Assembly (NCBI RefSeq): GCF_027497175.1
Contig: NZ_CP114901.1
Location: 930,001 to 994,000 of the forward strand
Length of the DNA: 64,000 nt
Source of the DNA: Verrucosispora sp. WMMD573
GTDB taxonomy: Bacteria > Actinomycetota > Actinomycetes > Mycobacteriales > Micromonosporaceae
Reading direction: 5' to 3'
Within the stretch, counting starts at the first letter, position 1. Each line of letters starts with the position of its first letter. The position numbers and the translations under genes are program-made. Of this stretch, positions 9,668 to 18,829 are shown one piece after another. Under the pieces are notes generated by a model, which saw nothing but the letters and a program-made list of their open reading frames with translations, was not told the DNA's origin and searched no databases.

Positions 9668-11082
9668 CAGTCCTGCTCTCCAATAGTCCAACGCGGCCCC
9701 TGTGGGGTGTCCTCGACCACCACTCCAGCCCGCTTGAGTTGATCCCGCAGCGCGTCGGCGGCGGCCCAGTCCTTGCGGACCCGGGCCTGCGCGCGCTGTT
9801 CCAGTGCCAGGGCGATCAGGGAGTCCACCACACCACGGAGGTCGCTCGCCCGGGCTCCGCCGGTCCAGGCCGGGTCGAGGGGGTCGACTCCGAGGATATC
9901 CAGCATCGCGCGGACGCTGGCGAGCGTGGTGCGGACGGTCACATCCTCCCCGCCGGCCAGCGCGTTGTTGCCGTCCCGCAGCACCTCGTGCAACGCCGCC
10001 AGCGCGGCCGAGGTGTTCAGGTCGTCGTCCATCGCGGCGACGAACGCGGCCGGCAGCTCGCCGAGCCCACCCGCACCGACCCGTTCCAGGGCCCGGGTCA
10101 CGAAGCCCTCGATCCGCCGGTACGCGACGGCCGCCTCGCGCAACGCCTCCTCGGAGTAGTCGATCCGGGACCGGTAGTGAGCGGCCACGTAGTAGTAGCG
10201 CAGCTCGACCGGGCGCACCCCGAGAGAGGCGACGTAGTCCAGGTCGAGGGCGTTCCCCAGCGACTTGCCCATCTTCGTCCCGCCGATGCCGAGCAGGCCG
10301 TGATGCACCCAGTACCGGGCGAAGGGCAGGCCGGCGGCCTGGGACTGGGCCAGCTCGTTCTCGTGGTGCGGGAAGGTCAGGTCGAGCCCGCCGCCGTGGA
10401 TGTCGAACTCCGCGCCCAGATAGCGCCAGCACATCGCCGAGCACTCGATGTGCCAGCCGGGCCGGCCCCGCCCCCACGGCGACGGCCAGTAGGCATCCGC
10501 CGGCTCATCCGGCTTGGCACCCTTCCAGAGGGCGAAGTCACGCGGGTCACGCTTACCCCGGTCCGGCGCGTCACCGGCGGACTGCATGTCGTCGGGCAAC
10601 TGGTTGGACAACGCACCGTACGACGGCCACGAGCACACGTCGAAGTACACGTCGCCGGAGCCGTCGGTGGCCGGGTAGGCGTGCCCGCGTTCGATAAGCA
10701 ACGCGATCAGGTCGTGCATCTCGGGGATGTGACCGGTGGCGCGTGGCTCGTAGGTGGGCGGCAGCACGTTCAACGCCCGGTACGCCTCGGCGAGCTTCAA
10801 CTCGTTGGCGTACGCGATCGACCAGAAGGGGCGCTCCTGCTCCTGCGCCTTGACCAGGATCTTGTCGTCGATGTCGGTCACGTTGCGGATGAAGGTGACC
10901 TCGAAGTCGGCAACCGCCAGCCAGCGACGCAACACGTCGTAGTTGACCCCGGAGCGAAGGTGGCCGATGTGCGGCGGCGCTTGAAGGGTGAGACCACACA
11001 GGTAGACCCCCACCTTGCCGGCTTCCCGCGGGACGAAGTCCCGCACCGATCGGGCGGCGGTGTCATACAGGCGTAGCGTCAC
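9667..11082 (-). CDS. cysS: cysteinyl-tRNA synthetase
   Basis: About 471 residues from the GTG at 11082. The frame continues to 11271, but homologues begin at this TLRLYDT point. A class I synthetase: the zinc-ligand Cys at residue 29, HIGH in [18 protein letters not shown] and HHENELAQ zinc-site residues, and the variant KMSKS loop TKMGKSLGN. The helical anticodon domain follows. It charges tRNA-Cys in the cytoplasm. In mycobacteria it follows ispD-ispF in one operon; here those genes lie 33 kb away, so cysS must have its own promoter in the gap shared with the divergent iclR-type gene. Confidence 0.95.
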   Translation of the reverse strand: MTLRLYDTAARSVRDFVPREAGKVGVYLCGLTLQAPPHIGHLRSGVNYDVLRRWLAVADFEVTFIRNVTDIDDKILVKAQEQERPFWSIAYANELKLAEAYRALNVLPPTYEPRATGHIPEMHDLIALLIERGHAYPATDGSGDVYFDVCSWPSYGALSNQLPDDMQSAGDAPDRGKRDPRDFALWKGAKPDEPADAYWPSPWGRGRPGWHIECSAMCWRYLGAEFDIHGGGLDLTFPHHENELAQSQAAGLPFARYWVHHGLLGIGGTKMGKSLGNALDLDYVASLGVRPVELRYYYVAAHYRSRIDYSEEALREAAVAYRRIEGFVTRALERVGAGGLGELPAAFVAAMDDDLNTSAALAALHEVLRDGNNALAGGEDVTVRTTLASVRAMLDILGVDPLDPAWTGGARASDLRGVVDSLIALALEQRAQARVRKDWAAADALRDQLKRAGVVVEDTPQGPRWTIGEQD

Positions 11083-11186
11083 CGTACAAGGGTAGCCGTC
11101 CGCTGTTGCCTGCCCGGCCGGAGCCTGGTAGCACCCGACCGCTCCGCGCCTGCCGATGACCACCCGCTGGCCGTACGCTGCTGGTC

Positions 11187-11999
11187 GTGAGCACTCCAGC
11201 GACGCCCGGCGCTGCCGTACCGCCGCCGGACAGCCCGACGCCGGGCGGCCGAATGCCGAACGGCTCAGCACTTGCCGGTGAGCTGAGATCCGGCGGGCCG
11301 GCGTCGAGCGGATCGGCGTCGAGCGGGCCGGCGTCGAGCGGGCCGGCGTCGAGCGGATCGGCCGTGCGGGGTGGCGAGGCGTCGCAGACCCTGGACCGAG
11401 GGCTGCGGCTGCTGCACCTGGTGGCGGACGTCCCGGGTGGGTTGACCGTCACCGAGGCCGCGACCCGGTTGGGCATCGGTCGAGCCGCCGTCTATCGGCT
11501 GGTCGGGCCGCTGGCCGGACACGGCATGCTGCGCCGTGACACCGACGGCCGGCTGCGCCTCGGCGCCGGGGTGCTGCACCTGGCCCGACGGGCCCAACCG
11601 CTGCTCGCCGAGGGAGCACTGCCCGCGCTGCGGCGGCTCGCCGAACAGGCCGGAGCCACCGCCCACCTCACGGTGGTGGAAGGTGGCGAGGGTGTCGCGC
11701 TGGCGGTCGTCGAGCCGAGTTGGACGTCGTTCCACGTCGCGTACCGGACCGGGGCCCGACACCCGCTTGAGCGGGGTGCCGCCGGGCGGGCCATCCTGGC
11801 GGGCCGGTCGGGCGACACCGGCCCGGTGAGCACCGCCGGCGAGCTGCAATCCGGCGCGTACGGGGTGGCCGCGCCGGTACTCGGGGTGCCCGGCCTGGAG
11901 GCGAGCGTCGGGGTGGTGGCCCTGGCCCCGCTGGACGCCGAGGCCGTCGGCGCACAGGTGCTGGCCGCCGCCACCGCCATCACCACCGCCCTCACCTGA
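11187..11999 (+). CDS. IclR-family transcriptional regulator
   Basis: About 270 residues from a GTG. A low-complexity Ser/Ala/Gly-rich N-terminal tail of 60 residues, partly encoded by 15-base repeats, precedes the winged helix ([20 protein letters not shown], then [13 protein letters not shown]). The C-terminal effector domain has [19 protein letters not shown] and [14 protein letters not shown], typical of IclR, but is somewhat short. It is divergent from cysS, which it could regulate only by chance. The effector and targets are unknown. Confidence 0.85.
   Translation: MSTPATPGAAVPPPDSPTPGGRMPNGSALAGELRSGGPASSGSASSGPASSGPASSGSAVRGGEASQTLDRGLRLLHLVADVPGGLTVTEAATRLGIGRAAVYRLVGPLAGHGMLRRDTDGRLRLGAGVLHLARRAQPLLAEGALPALRRLAEQAGATAHLTVVEGGEGVALAVVEPSWTSFHVAYRTGARHPLERGAAGRAILAGRSGDTGPVSTAGELQSGAYGVAAPVLGVPGLEASVGVVALAPLDAEAVGAQVLAAATAITTALT
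11301..11360 (+). repeat. four 15-bp tandem repeats in the IclR N-terminal tail
   Basis: Four in-frame copies of GCGTCGAGCGG(A/G)(T/C)CG encode Ala-Ser-Ser-Gly-Ser/Pro blocks. They make a flexible linker ahead of the DNA-binding domain and are likely length-variable between strains. Confidence 0.85.
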
Positions 12000-12393
12000 C
12001 CGCCCGCCCCTTCCGCTGGCCCTAGCGCCCGCCCCGTTCCCCTGACCTGACCGGCCCAGCCCTGCCGAACCGCCCGGCAACACCGGCCCTGCACGACAAG
12101 ACCGGCCCTGCCCCGGCAAGGACCGGCCCTGCCCGACCCGACTTGCGGCAAGTCGCGCCGAAACCACAGCTCGAAAGCCCAACTTGCCGCAAGTTGCGGC
12201 ACGGGCCTGGGCAGTCAGGCCGGGCGCGCGCGGCCAGCCCAGCACGGGCAGGGCAGCACGGGCAGGGCAGCAGTGACGCCTATAGCACACCAGCGAGGGC
12301 TGGGAGGGTTATCCACAGGGGACGACCGAGGCCCTGCCGGCGGTTGTCCACAGGGGCTGCCGAGGCGACCACACGACGCGCAGGCTCTCGTTC
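12000..12393. repeat. repeat-rich intergenic region with ACTTGCGGCAAGT inverted pair
   Basis: No gene is evident in these 394 bases. ACTTGCGGCAAGT at 12141-12153 is exactly inverted at 12182-12194, and each copy is itself nearly palindromic, giving a hairpin-prone REP-like element. Before it, ACCGGCCCTGC recurs three times (12082, 12101, 12122), and after it a GGGCAGGGCAGCAC unit is duplicated. Two DnaA-box-like sites follow. Confidence 0.6.
12309..12352 (+). other. pair of DnaA-box-like sites
   Basis: TTATCCACA at 12309-12317 matches the E. coli DnaA-box consensus and TTGTCCACA at 12344-12352 matches the streptomycete form. They lie 26 bases apart in the same orientation just upstream of the DUF559 gene. 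The surrounding genes are not those of oriC, so these may titrate DnaA, regulate transcription, or be coincidental parts of a repeat. Confidence 0.45.
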
Positions 12394-13296
12394 ATGCCAG
12401 CTCAAGCACGCCGACCGAGCGCCCTTGCGTGGCAGGTCTTCCGCGGCTCGGAGGCCGTCCGCCAGGGCCTACTCACCACGCACCAGCTTCGCAGTTCCGC
12501 CTGGGCTCGACTACGGCGGGACATTTACGCCGATGCCCGGCTCGACCGCGATCACGAATTGGCCTGCCGCGCCGTGGCGTTGCAACTGCCGGTCGCGGCA
12601 GCCTTCGCCGGCCCGTCGGCGGCGTACCTGCACGGGGTCGAGCATGCCGCAGGCTTCGCCGACAAGGTTCACGTGCTCGTGCCGGCGCCAGCCGGGCTGC
12701 GCAGCCAACCCGGCCTGCAAGTGCACACGATTTCGGAGGAACCTTGGCTCCACGGCATCGGCACGAGCAGGCTCCGCCGCAGCGACCCGACCCGAGCAGC
12801 GTGGGAGAGCGCCGTCTGGCTGCAGCCGACCCACGCGATCGCGATCATCGACACCCTGCTCGGCCGGGGACTCACCACACGGGCAGCTCTCACCCAGTTC
12901 GCGGCCCGACACGACCGCCGTCCCGGGATCCGCCGGGCGAGCTGGCTGTTCGATCTGGCTGAGCCGGCGGCTCAGTCGCCGGCCGAGTCGCAGCTGCGCA
13001 TCCGCCTGGTGTTGGCCGGTCTGCCTCGACCGGTCGTTCAGCATCCGGTGCAGGCGTCCGGTGGTCTGATCCTGCATCCGGACCTCGCCTGGCCCGCCTT
13101 CCGCGTGGCGGTGGAATACGACGGGCACTGGCATTCGGACCACGAGCAGCTCCATCGGGACCGACAGCGACTCAACCGTCTCGTCGGTGCCGGCTGGCTG
13201 GTGTTGCACGTGACCAGTCGCCGTCTCCACCAGGACTTCCCCGCGATCGTCCGGGAAGTCCGCGCCGCGCTTCTCGACCGGGGGTGGCGCCGATGA
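12394..13296 (+). CDS. DUF559-type endonuclease-fold protein with N-terminal AbiEi-like region
   Basis: About 300 residues. The N-terminal part (VFRGSEAVRQGLLTTHQLRS, then WARLRRDIYAD) resembles the winged-helix start of AbiEi-like proteins. The C-terminal 100 residues look like a PD-(D/E)xK nuclease fold of the DUF559/Vsr kind, with AESQLR, LAWPAFRVAVEYDGHWH and LVLHVTSRRL. Such genes are common singletons in actinobacteria and have no established role. DNA cleavage is inferred from the fold only. It ends at a terminator hairpin shared with the convergent subtilase gene. Confidence 0.75.
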   Translation: MPAQARRPSALAWQVFRGSEAVRQGLLTTHQLRSSAWARLRRDIYADARLDRDHELACRAVALQLPVAAAFAGPSAAYLHGVEHAAGFADKVHVLVPAPAGLRSQPGLQVHTISEEPWLHGIGTSRLRRSDPTRAAWESAVWLQPTHAIAIIDTLLGRGLTTRAALTQFAARHDRRPGIRRASWLFDLAEPAAQSPAESQLRIRLVLAGLPRPVVQHPVQASGGLILHPDLAWPAFRVAVEYDGHWHSDHEQLHRDRQRLNRLVGAGWLVLHVTSRRLHQDFPAIVREVRAALLDRGWRR

Positions 13297-13301
13297 CGGC
13301 A

Positions 13302-13334
13302 GATGGCCGGGCTGAGAGTTCCAGCCCGGCCATC
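13302..13334. terminator. hairpin terminator between convergent genes
   Basis: GATGGCCGGGCT (13302-13313) pairs perfectly with AGCCCGGCCATC (13323-13334) around a nine-base loop, between the stops of the DUF559 and subtilase genes. It probably serves both. Confidence 0.8.
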
Positions 13335-13355
13335 GTGCCTTCGATCAGAGGGGTG

Positions 13356-15035
13356 CTATCCGCGCGGCTTTACCGTCACCGCCGCGTACGCGTCGATGAT
13401 GCCGTGCCCGTAGAAGCCGTTGAAGCTTCGCGAGCCGTCGCAGTAGGCGTCGAACTCGGCCGGGCGACCTTCGTTGGCGTAGCTGAACAGCCGCGGCTCC
13501 GGGCAGGCCGTCGCGGCGGCGGTCCGAAGAAGCTGCTGCTCGACCCGGTCTGGCGCCATGCCGTAGCCGTTGCGGCCCTGCTGCTTGCCGTAGCGGCTCA
13601 CGATGAGCGCGGCCACCCCGGAGGCGTGCGGTGCCGCCATCGAGGTGCCCTGGAGGTAGGTGTAGTACCCGCACTCGCCGTTGCGCTTGCAGTCCTTGAA
13701 CACGAAGGTCTCGGCGCCGGGCACGATGTTGCCGTCCTCGTCGACCGCGCCCTCCTCCTGGAGGACATGCTTCGGGTAGGTGGAGAGGATCATGTTGGCG
13801 TCGGTACGGAAGGTGTCCGTGCCGAAGCCGTCGCGGAACCAGCCACCGGGAGCGGCGACAGCGGTCTGCTCGGTGCCGTAGTTCGAGAAGTCGGACTTCT
13901 TACCGGACGGGCCGACGGCGGAGACGCTGATGACGTGCGGTCCCTCCGTGGGCAGGTCCCAGCAGCTGTCGTTGTCGATCTCGCGCGGGTACGGCGCGAC
14001 GTCACCGTAGTTGGGGCTGGAGACGTCGGTACGCGGGTCGCCCAGATCCTCGTGGTTGTTGCCAAGGGCACCCACGAGAGTCACGCCCCGGTTGTGGGCG
14101 AAGGTAAGCGCCCGCCGCATTGCCTTGATGGTGGCCCGCTGGGCCGCCTGCGCCTCGGGCGAGTCAGCCGGGTTGGCCGTGCAGTTGTAGAGCCACGGGT
14201 CGACGTAGAAGGACATGTTGACCACGTCGAGCCCCGACCTGCCCGCATGCAACAGGGCGTTGACGACCGGGTTGAGGAAGAAGTAGCCGGAGTCCTGGCC
14301 ACCCTTGAGGTTGACCAGGGACACCTTCGGCGCGACACCGGAGAGACCGAAGCCGTTGGCGGCAGCGCCGATCGTGCCGGCGACATGGGTACCGTGACCA
14401 CCGTCGTCGGTGCCTACCGGGTCGAGGCAGCTCGCCACCTCGCACTCCCCGTCGATCTCGGGAATGTCGGGGGCGAAGTTGCGCGACAGTGCCCAGTCGA
14501 AGTTGGGGGCGATGTCGGGGTGACCGGCGTCCACGCCGGTGTCAAGGACACCGACGGTCACCCGGCGGTCGCCGGGCTCCACCTTGCGCGCCTTGTCGGC
14601 CCGGATCATCTCCAGACCCCAGAGCTTGTCGTCCAGCGGGTCCATCTTCTTGCCCCGCTGCTTACCGGCGCCCTTGGCAGCCGCCGCGGCCAGCAGGTGT
14701 TCCTGCTCGACCCGGTCGAGGCGCGGTTTGCGCCCGATCGCCTTCTCCTCTGCCGCACCGATCAGGGCAGCGGCGGAGGTCGCCTTCGTCGCGAAGTCGG
14801 CCCGGTCGGTGGTCACCTGGTAGACACCGACCTCGTCGCTGCGGGACACCACGGTCCCGCCCGCCGACCGGATCGCGGCAGTCGCCGCGTCGGTGGAGAC
14901 GCCGTCCTCGGCGACCACGGTGAAGGTCCGCAGTTCCGCCGGCTCGGCGCTGGCGGGCACTCCCAGACCTGTGACCGTGAGTGTCAGTGCCGTCGCGGTT
15001 GCGACGGCACCGACGGTGAAGCGCTTGCTCACCAC
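13356..15035 (-). CDS. secreted subtilisin-like serine protease (S8)
   Basis: About 559 residues from a GTG at 15035 with AGAGGA six bases upstream. A signal peptide (basic start, Ala/Thr/Leu-rich core, ASA cleavage region near residue 30) is followed by an I9-type inhibitory prodomain (LRTFTVVAEDG to about 100). The catalytic triad is visible: Asp165 in VGVLDTGVDAGHPD, His214 in GGHGTHVAGTIG and Ser465 in GTSMAAPHASG, with the oxyanion Asn in GALGNN. It has extra Cys residues that may form disulphides. It is an exported, broad-specificity protease. It follows the HAD gene by about 30 bases and could be co-transcribed. Confidence 0.92.
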   Translation of the reverse strand: MVSKRFTVGAVATATALTLTVTGLGVPASAEPAELRTFTVVAEDGVSTDAATAAIRSAGGTVVSRSDEVGVYQVTTDRADFATKATSAAALIGAAEEKAIGRKPRLDRVEQEHLLAAAAAKGAGKQRGKKMDPLDDKLWGLEMIRADKARKVEPGDRRVTVGVLDTGVDAGHPDIAPNFDWALSRNFAPDIPEIDGECEVASCLDPVGTDDGGHGTHVAGTIGAAANGFGLSGVAPKVSLVNLKGGQDSGYFFLNPVVNALLHAGRSGLDVVNMSFYVDPWLYNCTANPADSPEAQAAQRATIKAMRRALTFAHNRGVTLVGALGNNHEDLGDPRTDVSSPNYGDVAPYPREIDNDSCWDLPTEGPHVISVSAVGPSGKKSDFSNYGTEQTAVAAPGGWFRDGFGTDTFRTDANMILSTYPKHVLQEEGAVDEDGNIVPGAETFVFKDCKRNGECGYYTYLQGTSMAAPHASGVAALIVSRYGKQQGRNGYGMAPDRVEQQLLRTAAATACPEPRLFSYANEGRPAEFDAYCDGSRSFNGFYGHGIIDAYAAVTVKPRG

Positions 15036-15067
15036 ATCGGATCCTCTCGTTGAGGGACGTGGCGTCA

Positions 15068-15820
15068 TCAGACATCAATGCGTGAGGTTTCGCCAGAGCA
15101 GCGCCGGATTAACGGCGGAAGATCCGCTTCGCCGGAAAGATCGGCCAGCACGCTTGGCAGCTCGGCCAGGGTCGAGACCACGGCATCCGGCACCACATCG
15201 GCCGGCAACCGCTCGCCTCGGCGGTTCAGCCACACGGCCCGCAGGCCAGCCTGCTGTGCTCCGACCACGTCATGGGCCGGGTTGTCACCGACATGTACCA
15301 CTTGAGCCGGATCGACTCCGGCGGCGGCGCACACGGCCGCGTAGAAATCCGGGGCCGGTTTCTTCGGCACTCCGTCGCAATGGGCGTACACCTCGAAGGC
15401 GAACTCGCCGACGAGGCCGCAGCGTTCGGCGCGGCTGTTGCCGTTGGTGGCGAAGCCCAGCGTCCATCGTTGACGCAGAGCCGCCAGTGCCGGCAGCGTG
15501 TCGACGAACGGCCGGGTCAGCGCGAAGCGGCGGGCGAAGAAAAGCTCGCTGATCTCGTCCAGGTGCGCACCGAGCCCGGCCCGATCCAGGGACCGGGCCA
15601 GGGCGGCACGCCGGATCTCGGCCACCGGCGCGGCGGCCAGGTCACCGAAGACCGCGCCCCAGTCCGATTCCAGGTCAGCGAGCGTGACGCCGGCCGCGAC
15701 CGGGGTCAGCCGCCGCATCTGCGCCAGCACGGCTTCCAGTCCCCCGGTGACGGCCGGACGCAGATCGACCAGGGTTTCGTCGGCATCGAACACCACCGTG
15801 CTCAGCATGCCGTTCAGCAT
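15068..15820 (-). CDS. HAD-superfamily hydrolase
   Basis: About 250 residues with the four HAD motifs: nucleophile DADET near the N-terminus (VVFDADETLVD), FATNGN for motif II, KKPAPDFY for the motif III Lys, and VGDNPAHDVVGA for the metal-binding acid pair. The cap is a C1 helical domain. The usual FD(L/G)DxT reads FDADET, an accepted variant. It is likely a small-molecule phosphatase. Its start lies one base past the stop of the EamA gene, so the two form an operon. An internal ATG at 15808 is an alternative start. Confidence 0.87.
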   Translation of the reverse strand: MLNGMLSTVVFDADETLVDLRPAVTGGLEAVLAQMRRLTPVAAGVTLADLESDWGAVFGDLAAAPVAEIRRAALARSLDRAGLGAHLDEISELFFARRFALTRPFVDTLPALAALRQRWTLGFATNGNSRAERCGLVGEFAFEVYAHCDGVPKKPAPDFYAAVCAAAGVDPAQVVHVGDNPAHDVVGAQQAGLRAVWLNRRGERLPADVVPDAVVSTLAELPSVLADLSGEADLPPLIRRCSGETSRIDV

Positions 15821-15821
15821 G

Positions 15822-16781
15822 TCACCGCAGGGCGGGCTCCGTCGCCTTCAGCGGAGCCGGCTGGACGGGGATCCGCAGCTCGTCGAGGCGGACCAGCGCC
15901 ACACCCGCGACGATCAGCAGTCCGCCGAACAGTTGCACCACCGTCGGCAGCTCTCCCAGGACCAGCCAGGCGATCAGGACCGCGAACATCACCTCGGTCA
16001 GCCCGACGAACGAGGCCATCCGGGAGCCGAGCGCCCGCACCGCGGCGATCCCCACCAGATAGGCCACCACTGCGGCCACCAGCGTCAGACCGGCGATCGG
16101 CACCAGCCAACTGGTCTGCGTGCCGGCGAACTGCACGGTGTCGAAGGTGGCCCGCAACGGCAACGCGCCACTCAGGCCGAGCAGCAACAGCACACCGGCA
16201 CCGGCGGCCATCCCGCCACTGGCCATGACCGTCGACGGCAGGGCCGGGTCGACCCGGCCGGCGAGCACGAAGTATCCGGCCAGCCCGACCGCGGCACCGA
16301 GTCCCCAGAGGACGCCGACCACGTCGAGCCGGCCCGTCCCGGTCACGTCGAGCACGAAGATCAGCCCGACCATGGCCGCCACCGAGCCGGCGACGGTCAG
16401 CCGCCGGGGACGCTGGCCCTGCACCAGCCAGGTCCATCCGACGACGAGAATGATGCCGAGGTATTCCAGCAGCAACGCGACGCCGACCGGCAGGTACCGC
16501 ACGGCGTTGAAGAAGCACGCCTGCGCGACCGCGACCCCGAGCAGCCCGAAGACGCCGATCGAGGCGAGGTTGCGGCGCAATACCGGCCAGCGCCCTCGCA
16601 GGACGAGCACGGCGGGCATCATCAGGATCAGGGCGGCGACGCCGACCCGGGCGATGACGACCGCCTCGGCCGACCAGCCGGCGTCGATCAGGGATCGGGC
16701 GAAGGTGCCCGAGGTGGCGAAGGTGATCGCGGAGAGCAGGGCCAGCGCGAGACCGGTACCTGCGGCGGGCGGTTGACGCAT
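15822..16781 (-). CDS. EamA/DMT-superfamily transporter
   Basis: About 319 residues starting at the ATG at 16781, preceded by AAGGAG at the right distance; a longer frame from 16817 adds 12 residues without a better site. Ten hydrophobic segments form two EamA repeats; the second ends in VVQLFGGLLIVAGVALV. Members export amino acids, metabolites or drugs. The neighbouring HAD phosphatase in the same operon suggests a metabolite detoxification or efflux pair, which is only an inference. The promoter region is shared with the divergent CGNR gene. Confidence 0.87.
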   Translation of the reverse strand: MRQPPAAGTGLALALLSAITFATSGTFARSLIDAGWSAEAVVIARVGVAALILMMPAVLVLRGRWPVLRRNLASIGVFGLLGVAVAQACFFNAVRYLPVGVALLLEYLGIILVVGWTWLVQGQRPRRLTVAGSVAAMVGLIFVLDVTGTGRLDVVGVLWGLGAAVGLAGYFVLAGRVDPALPSTVMASGGMAAGAGVLLLLGLSGALPLRATFDTVQFAGTQTSWLVPIAGLTLVAAVVAYLVGIAAVRALGSRMASFVGLTEVMFAVLIAWLVLGELPTVVQLFGGLLIVAGVALVRLDELRIPVQPAPLKATEPALR

Positions 16782-16831
16782 GGGGCTCTCCTTGGCACGA
16801 CTGCCCGCCATGGGCAAAATAGGTTACGCCG

Positions 16832-17410
16832 ATGACGTTAGGTCGAGCCACGACAGGAGTCAAGTTGCTTTTCGCCCATGACACTGAGTGCTCCCTGATC
16901 GCCGCCGCGGCGCTGGTCAACACCGCCGGATCCGGCGGAGAGGGCCTCCCGGATGTCGCCGCCCTGGACGCCTTCTTCACCAGTCACTCCTACAGCGGCC
17001 GGCACGAGCACACCGACACCGAGCTACGGGCGGTGCGCGCCCTGCGCCCCCGTCTCCGCCGGATCTGGCACGCCGAGGTGGACGAGATCGTGTCGATCGT
17101 CAACGCCCTGCTCCGCGAGCACCGTGCGCTGCCCCAGCTCATCACGCACGACACCGAGCCGTACCATCTGCACGCCGTACCCCGGGACGCCCCGCTCGCC
17201 ACCCGGATCGCGGTCGAGGCGGCGATGGCGATCGCGGACGTGGTACGCGGCGGCGAACTGCGCCGGCTGCGCATCTGCGAGCACCCCGACTGCGACAACG
17301 TGCTGGTCGACCTCTCCAAGAACCGCTCCCGCCGGTTCTGCGAAGCCGGCTGCGGTAACCGGGCGGCCGTCAGCGCCTACCGCGCACGCCGGGCCGCCGC
17401 CCACTCCTGA
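16832..17410 (+). CDS. CGNR zinc-finger / ABATE-domain protein
   Basis: About 192 residues. The N-terminal ABATE (DUF1470) domain has LFAHDTECSLIAAAALVNT. The C-terminal CGNR zinc finger has CEHPDCDNVLVDLSKNRSRRFCEAGCGNRAAVSAYRAR in overall pattern, with ligands C-x4-C and C-x3-C and the CGNR motif. These proteins are thought to be stress-related transcription factors. It is divergently transcribed from the EamA/HAD operon, with only about 50 bases between starts, so it may regulate that transporter. Confidence 0.88.
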   Translation: MTLGRATTGVKLLFAHDTECSLIAAAALVNTAGSGGEGLPDVAALDAFFTSHSYSGRHEHTDTELRAVRALRPRLRRIWHAEVDEIVSIVNALLREHRALPQLITHDTEPYHLHAVPRDAPLATRIAVEAAMAIADVVRGGELRRLRICEHPDCDNVLVDLSKNRSRRFCEAGCGNRAAVSAYRARRAAAHS

Positions 17411-17448
17411 GCGCAGGTGTGCGGCCAATCCGAGGCGACCGACACAGC

Positions 17449-17844
17449 TCAGCGGGCACGGCCGGCCATCAGCCAGCGGGTCACCACGACCCGGAGCAGC
17501 ACGTAGCGGCCGTCCGGGCCGTCAACCGTGACGTCCCAACCGCCGTACCGGCGACGAAGCGCCTCGACCACGTCGGGCGGGAAGGGCCGGCGGACGATGC
17601 TCGCCTCGCCCTCCGCGACGACCGGCGCATCTCCGTCGGGCAGCGCCAGCGACACCCGGGGGTCGGCAGCGATGTTGCGAACCTTCCGGTTGCGCTCACC
17701 GGAGGCGATCCACCACTCACCCTCGACATAGTGGAACCAGACCGGCGTCAGATGCGGCGAGCCGTCCGGCCGCAGCGTGCAGATCCACACGACCCGCTCC
17801 CGCGCCAGCCGCTCCGACACCTCCGCGCCGGGCGAGGTGGTCAC
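17449..17844 (-). CDS. PPOX-class (split-barrel) flavin/F420-binding enzyme
   Basis: About 131 residues with the pyridoxamine-5'-phosphate-oxidase-like barrel: VWICTLRPDGSPHLTPVWFHY, RKVRNIAADPRVSLALPD and a C-terminal YVLLRVVVTRW. In actinobacteria such short proteins often bind F420, FMN or haem; the cofactor cannot be assigned from sequence by eye. The start overlaps the stop of the DUF397 gene as ATGA, placing it third in an HTH-DUF397-PPOX operon. Confidence 0.82.
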   Translation of the reverse strand: MTTSPGAEVSERLARERVVWICTLRPDGSPHLTPVWFHYVEGEWWIASGERNRKVRNIAADPRVSLALPDGDAPVVAEGEASIVRRPFPPDVVEALRRRYGGWDVTVDGPDGRYVLLRVVVTRWLMAGRAR

Positions 17845-18026
17845 GTCCGGCGCGGCGGTGCCGCGACAAAAACCCGCCAGGCGTACGCGTCAAAGCTCAG
17901 CACCGGCCCAGCCGGATCCTTGCTGTCCCGCACCCCCACCCCGGAATGCCCGACCGCCACTTCGACGCACTCGTTGGCCTGGGAGCTGCGGCTGCTCCTG
18001 CGCCAAGGTTCACTGTTCAGGCCCAT
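17841..18026 (-). CDS. DUF397 protein
   Basis: A 61-residue protein with the DUF397 hallmarks WRRSSRSSQANECVEVA, GVGVRDSKDP and FDAYAWRVFV. DUF397 proteins pair with adjacent HTH regulators in streptomycetes and relatives (BldB-like or anti-regulator roles are known for some). Here it overlaps the HTH gene by ten bases upstream and the PPOX gene downstream, so all three are translationally coupled. Confidence 0.88.
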   Translation of the reverse strand: MGLNSEPWRRSSRSSQANECVEVAVGHSGVGVRDSKDPAGPVLSFDAYAWRVFVAAPPRRT

Positions 18027-18829
18027 GATTCGGCCACCCCTCTCGTCAGGTTGACGGATTCCTGCGGAGGCAGCGCCAAGCCCAACGTAGCTTCCCAGAC
18101 GACATGCAGTCGATCGAGGGCTGCCGCCTCGTGCAACTCGTGCGTCTTGACCTGGCCACCGAGGCAGCCGAGTTCGCTGCCGTCCGGAAGTGTCGCAACC
18201 ACAAAGCCACCACCGAGCGCGGGGTATTCCTCGCGGGAGCGCGAGACGACGTGCACAGTCACCCTGGGATGCTCGGTTGCGATGCGCGCAAGGTGCGCTG
18301 CCTGCTCAGCCATCACTTTGGGACTCCCGACCTGACGCCGCAGCACGCCCTCGTCAAGGATCGCAATCAGCCGGGGCGGCCTATCGCCATACAAGACCCT
18401 CTGTGAGTCCATCCGATCCGTCAGCCGACTCGTCACCTCCTCGGCCGGTAACAGATCCCCAGACTCGAAGACCGCCCGCGCATAAGCCTCCGTCTGCAGC
18501 AGGCCAGGGACGTATACCGGTTCAAACCAACGCAATTTTGTCGCCTGTTCGACGATGGCGCGCCAGCCACGTTGCCAGACCTGGGCTTTGTCGAGGGCTA
18601 CCAGGTCGGTGAGCATGCGACCGAAGATGCCGCCGGTGTCGAGGGCCTTGTCGGCCAGGTCCAGGTACTTCGGGGTGGGCGGTTGCTGGCCCAGCTCGAC
18701 CGCGCTGACCATCGACGGCGAGTAGTTGACGGCCCTGGCCAACTCCTCCTGACTCCATCCCCGTCGGACCCGAGCCCGGCGCAGCTCCGCAACCAGGAAC
18801 GCCGCCGCCGTCAGCTGTCCACCCGCCAT
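18017..18829 (-). CDS. XRE-type HTH regulator with DUF5753 domain
   Basis: About 270 residues from the ATG at 18829; an upstream frame to 18922 adds Arg/Trp-rich residues that homologues lack. An N-terminal HTH (LRRARVRRGWSQEELARAVNYSPSMVSAVELG) is followed by the DUF5753 C-terminal domain (FEPVYVPGLLQTEAYARAV, RPPRLIAILDEGVLRRQVG, VHVVSRSREEYPALGGGFVVA). This architecture with a downstream DUF397 gene is an actinobacterial regulatory module linked to development or secondary metabolism in several species. Targets here are unknown; self-regulation is likely. Confidence 0.9.
   Translation of the reverse strand: MAGGQLTAAAFLVAELRRARVRRGWSQEELARAVNYSPSMVSAVELGQQPPTPKYLDLADKALDTGGIFGRMLTDLVALDKAQVWQRGWRAIVEQATKLRWFEPVYVPGLLQTEAYARAVFESGDLLPAEEVTSRLTDRMDSQRVLYGDRPPRLIAILDEGVLRRQVGSPKVMAEQAAHLARIATEHPRVTVHVVSRSREEYPALGGGFVVATLPDGSELGCLGGQVKTHELHEAAALDRLHVVWEATLGLALPPQESVNLTRGVAESWA

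Noticed and set aside
12309..12352. Replication origin suggested by DnaA boxes (also 62142-62172)
   Set aside because: Only two boxes each, no dnaA-dnaN or AT-rich unwinding region nearby.
13284..15053. 589-residue open frame opposite the subtilase gene
   Set aside because: Antisense shadow; the minus strand carries a complete signal peptide and catalytic triad.
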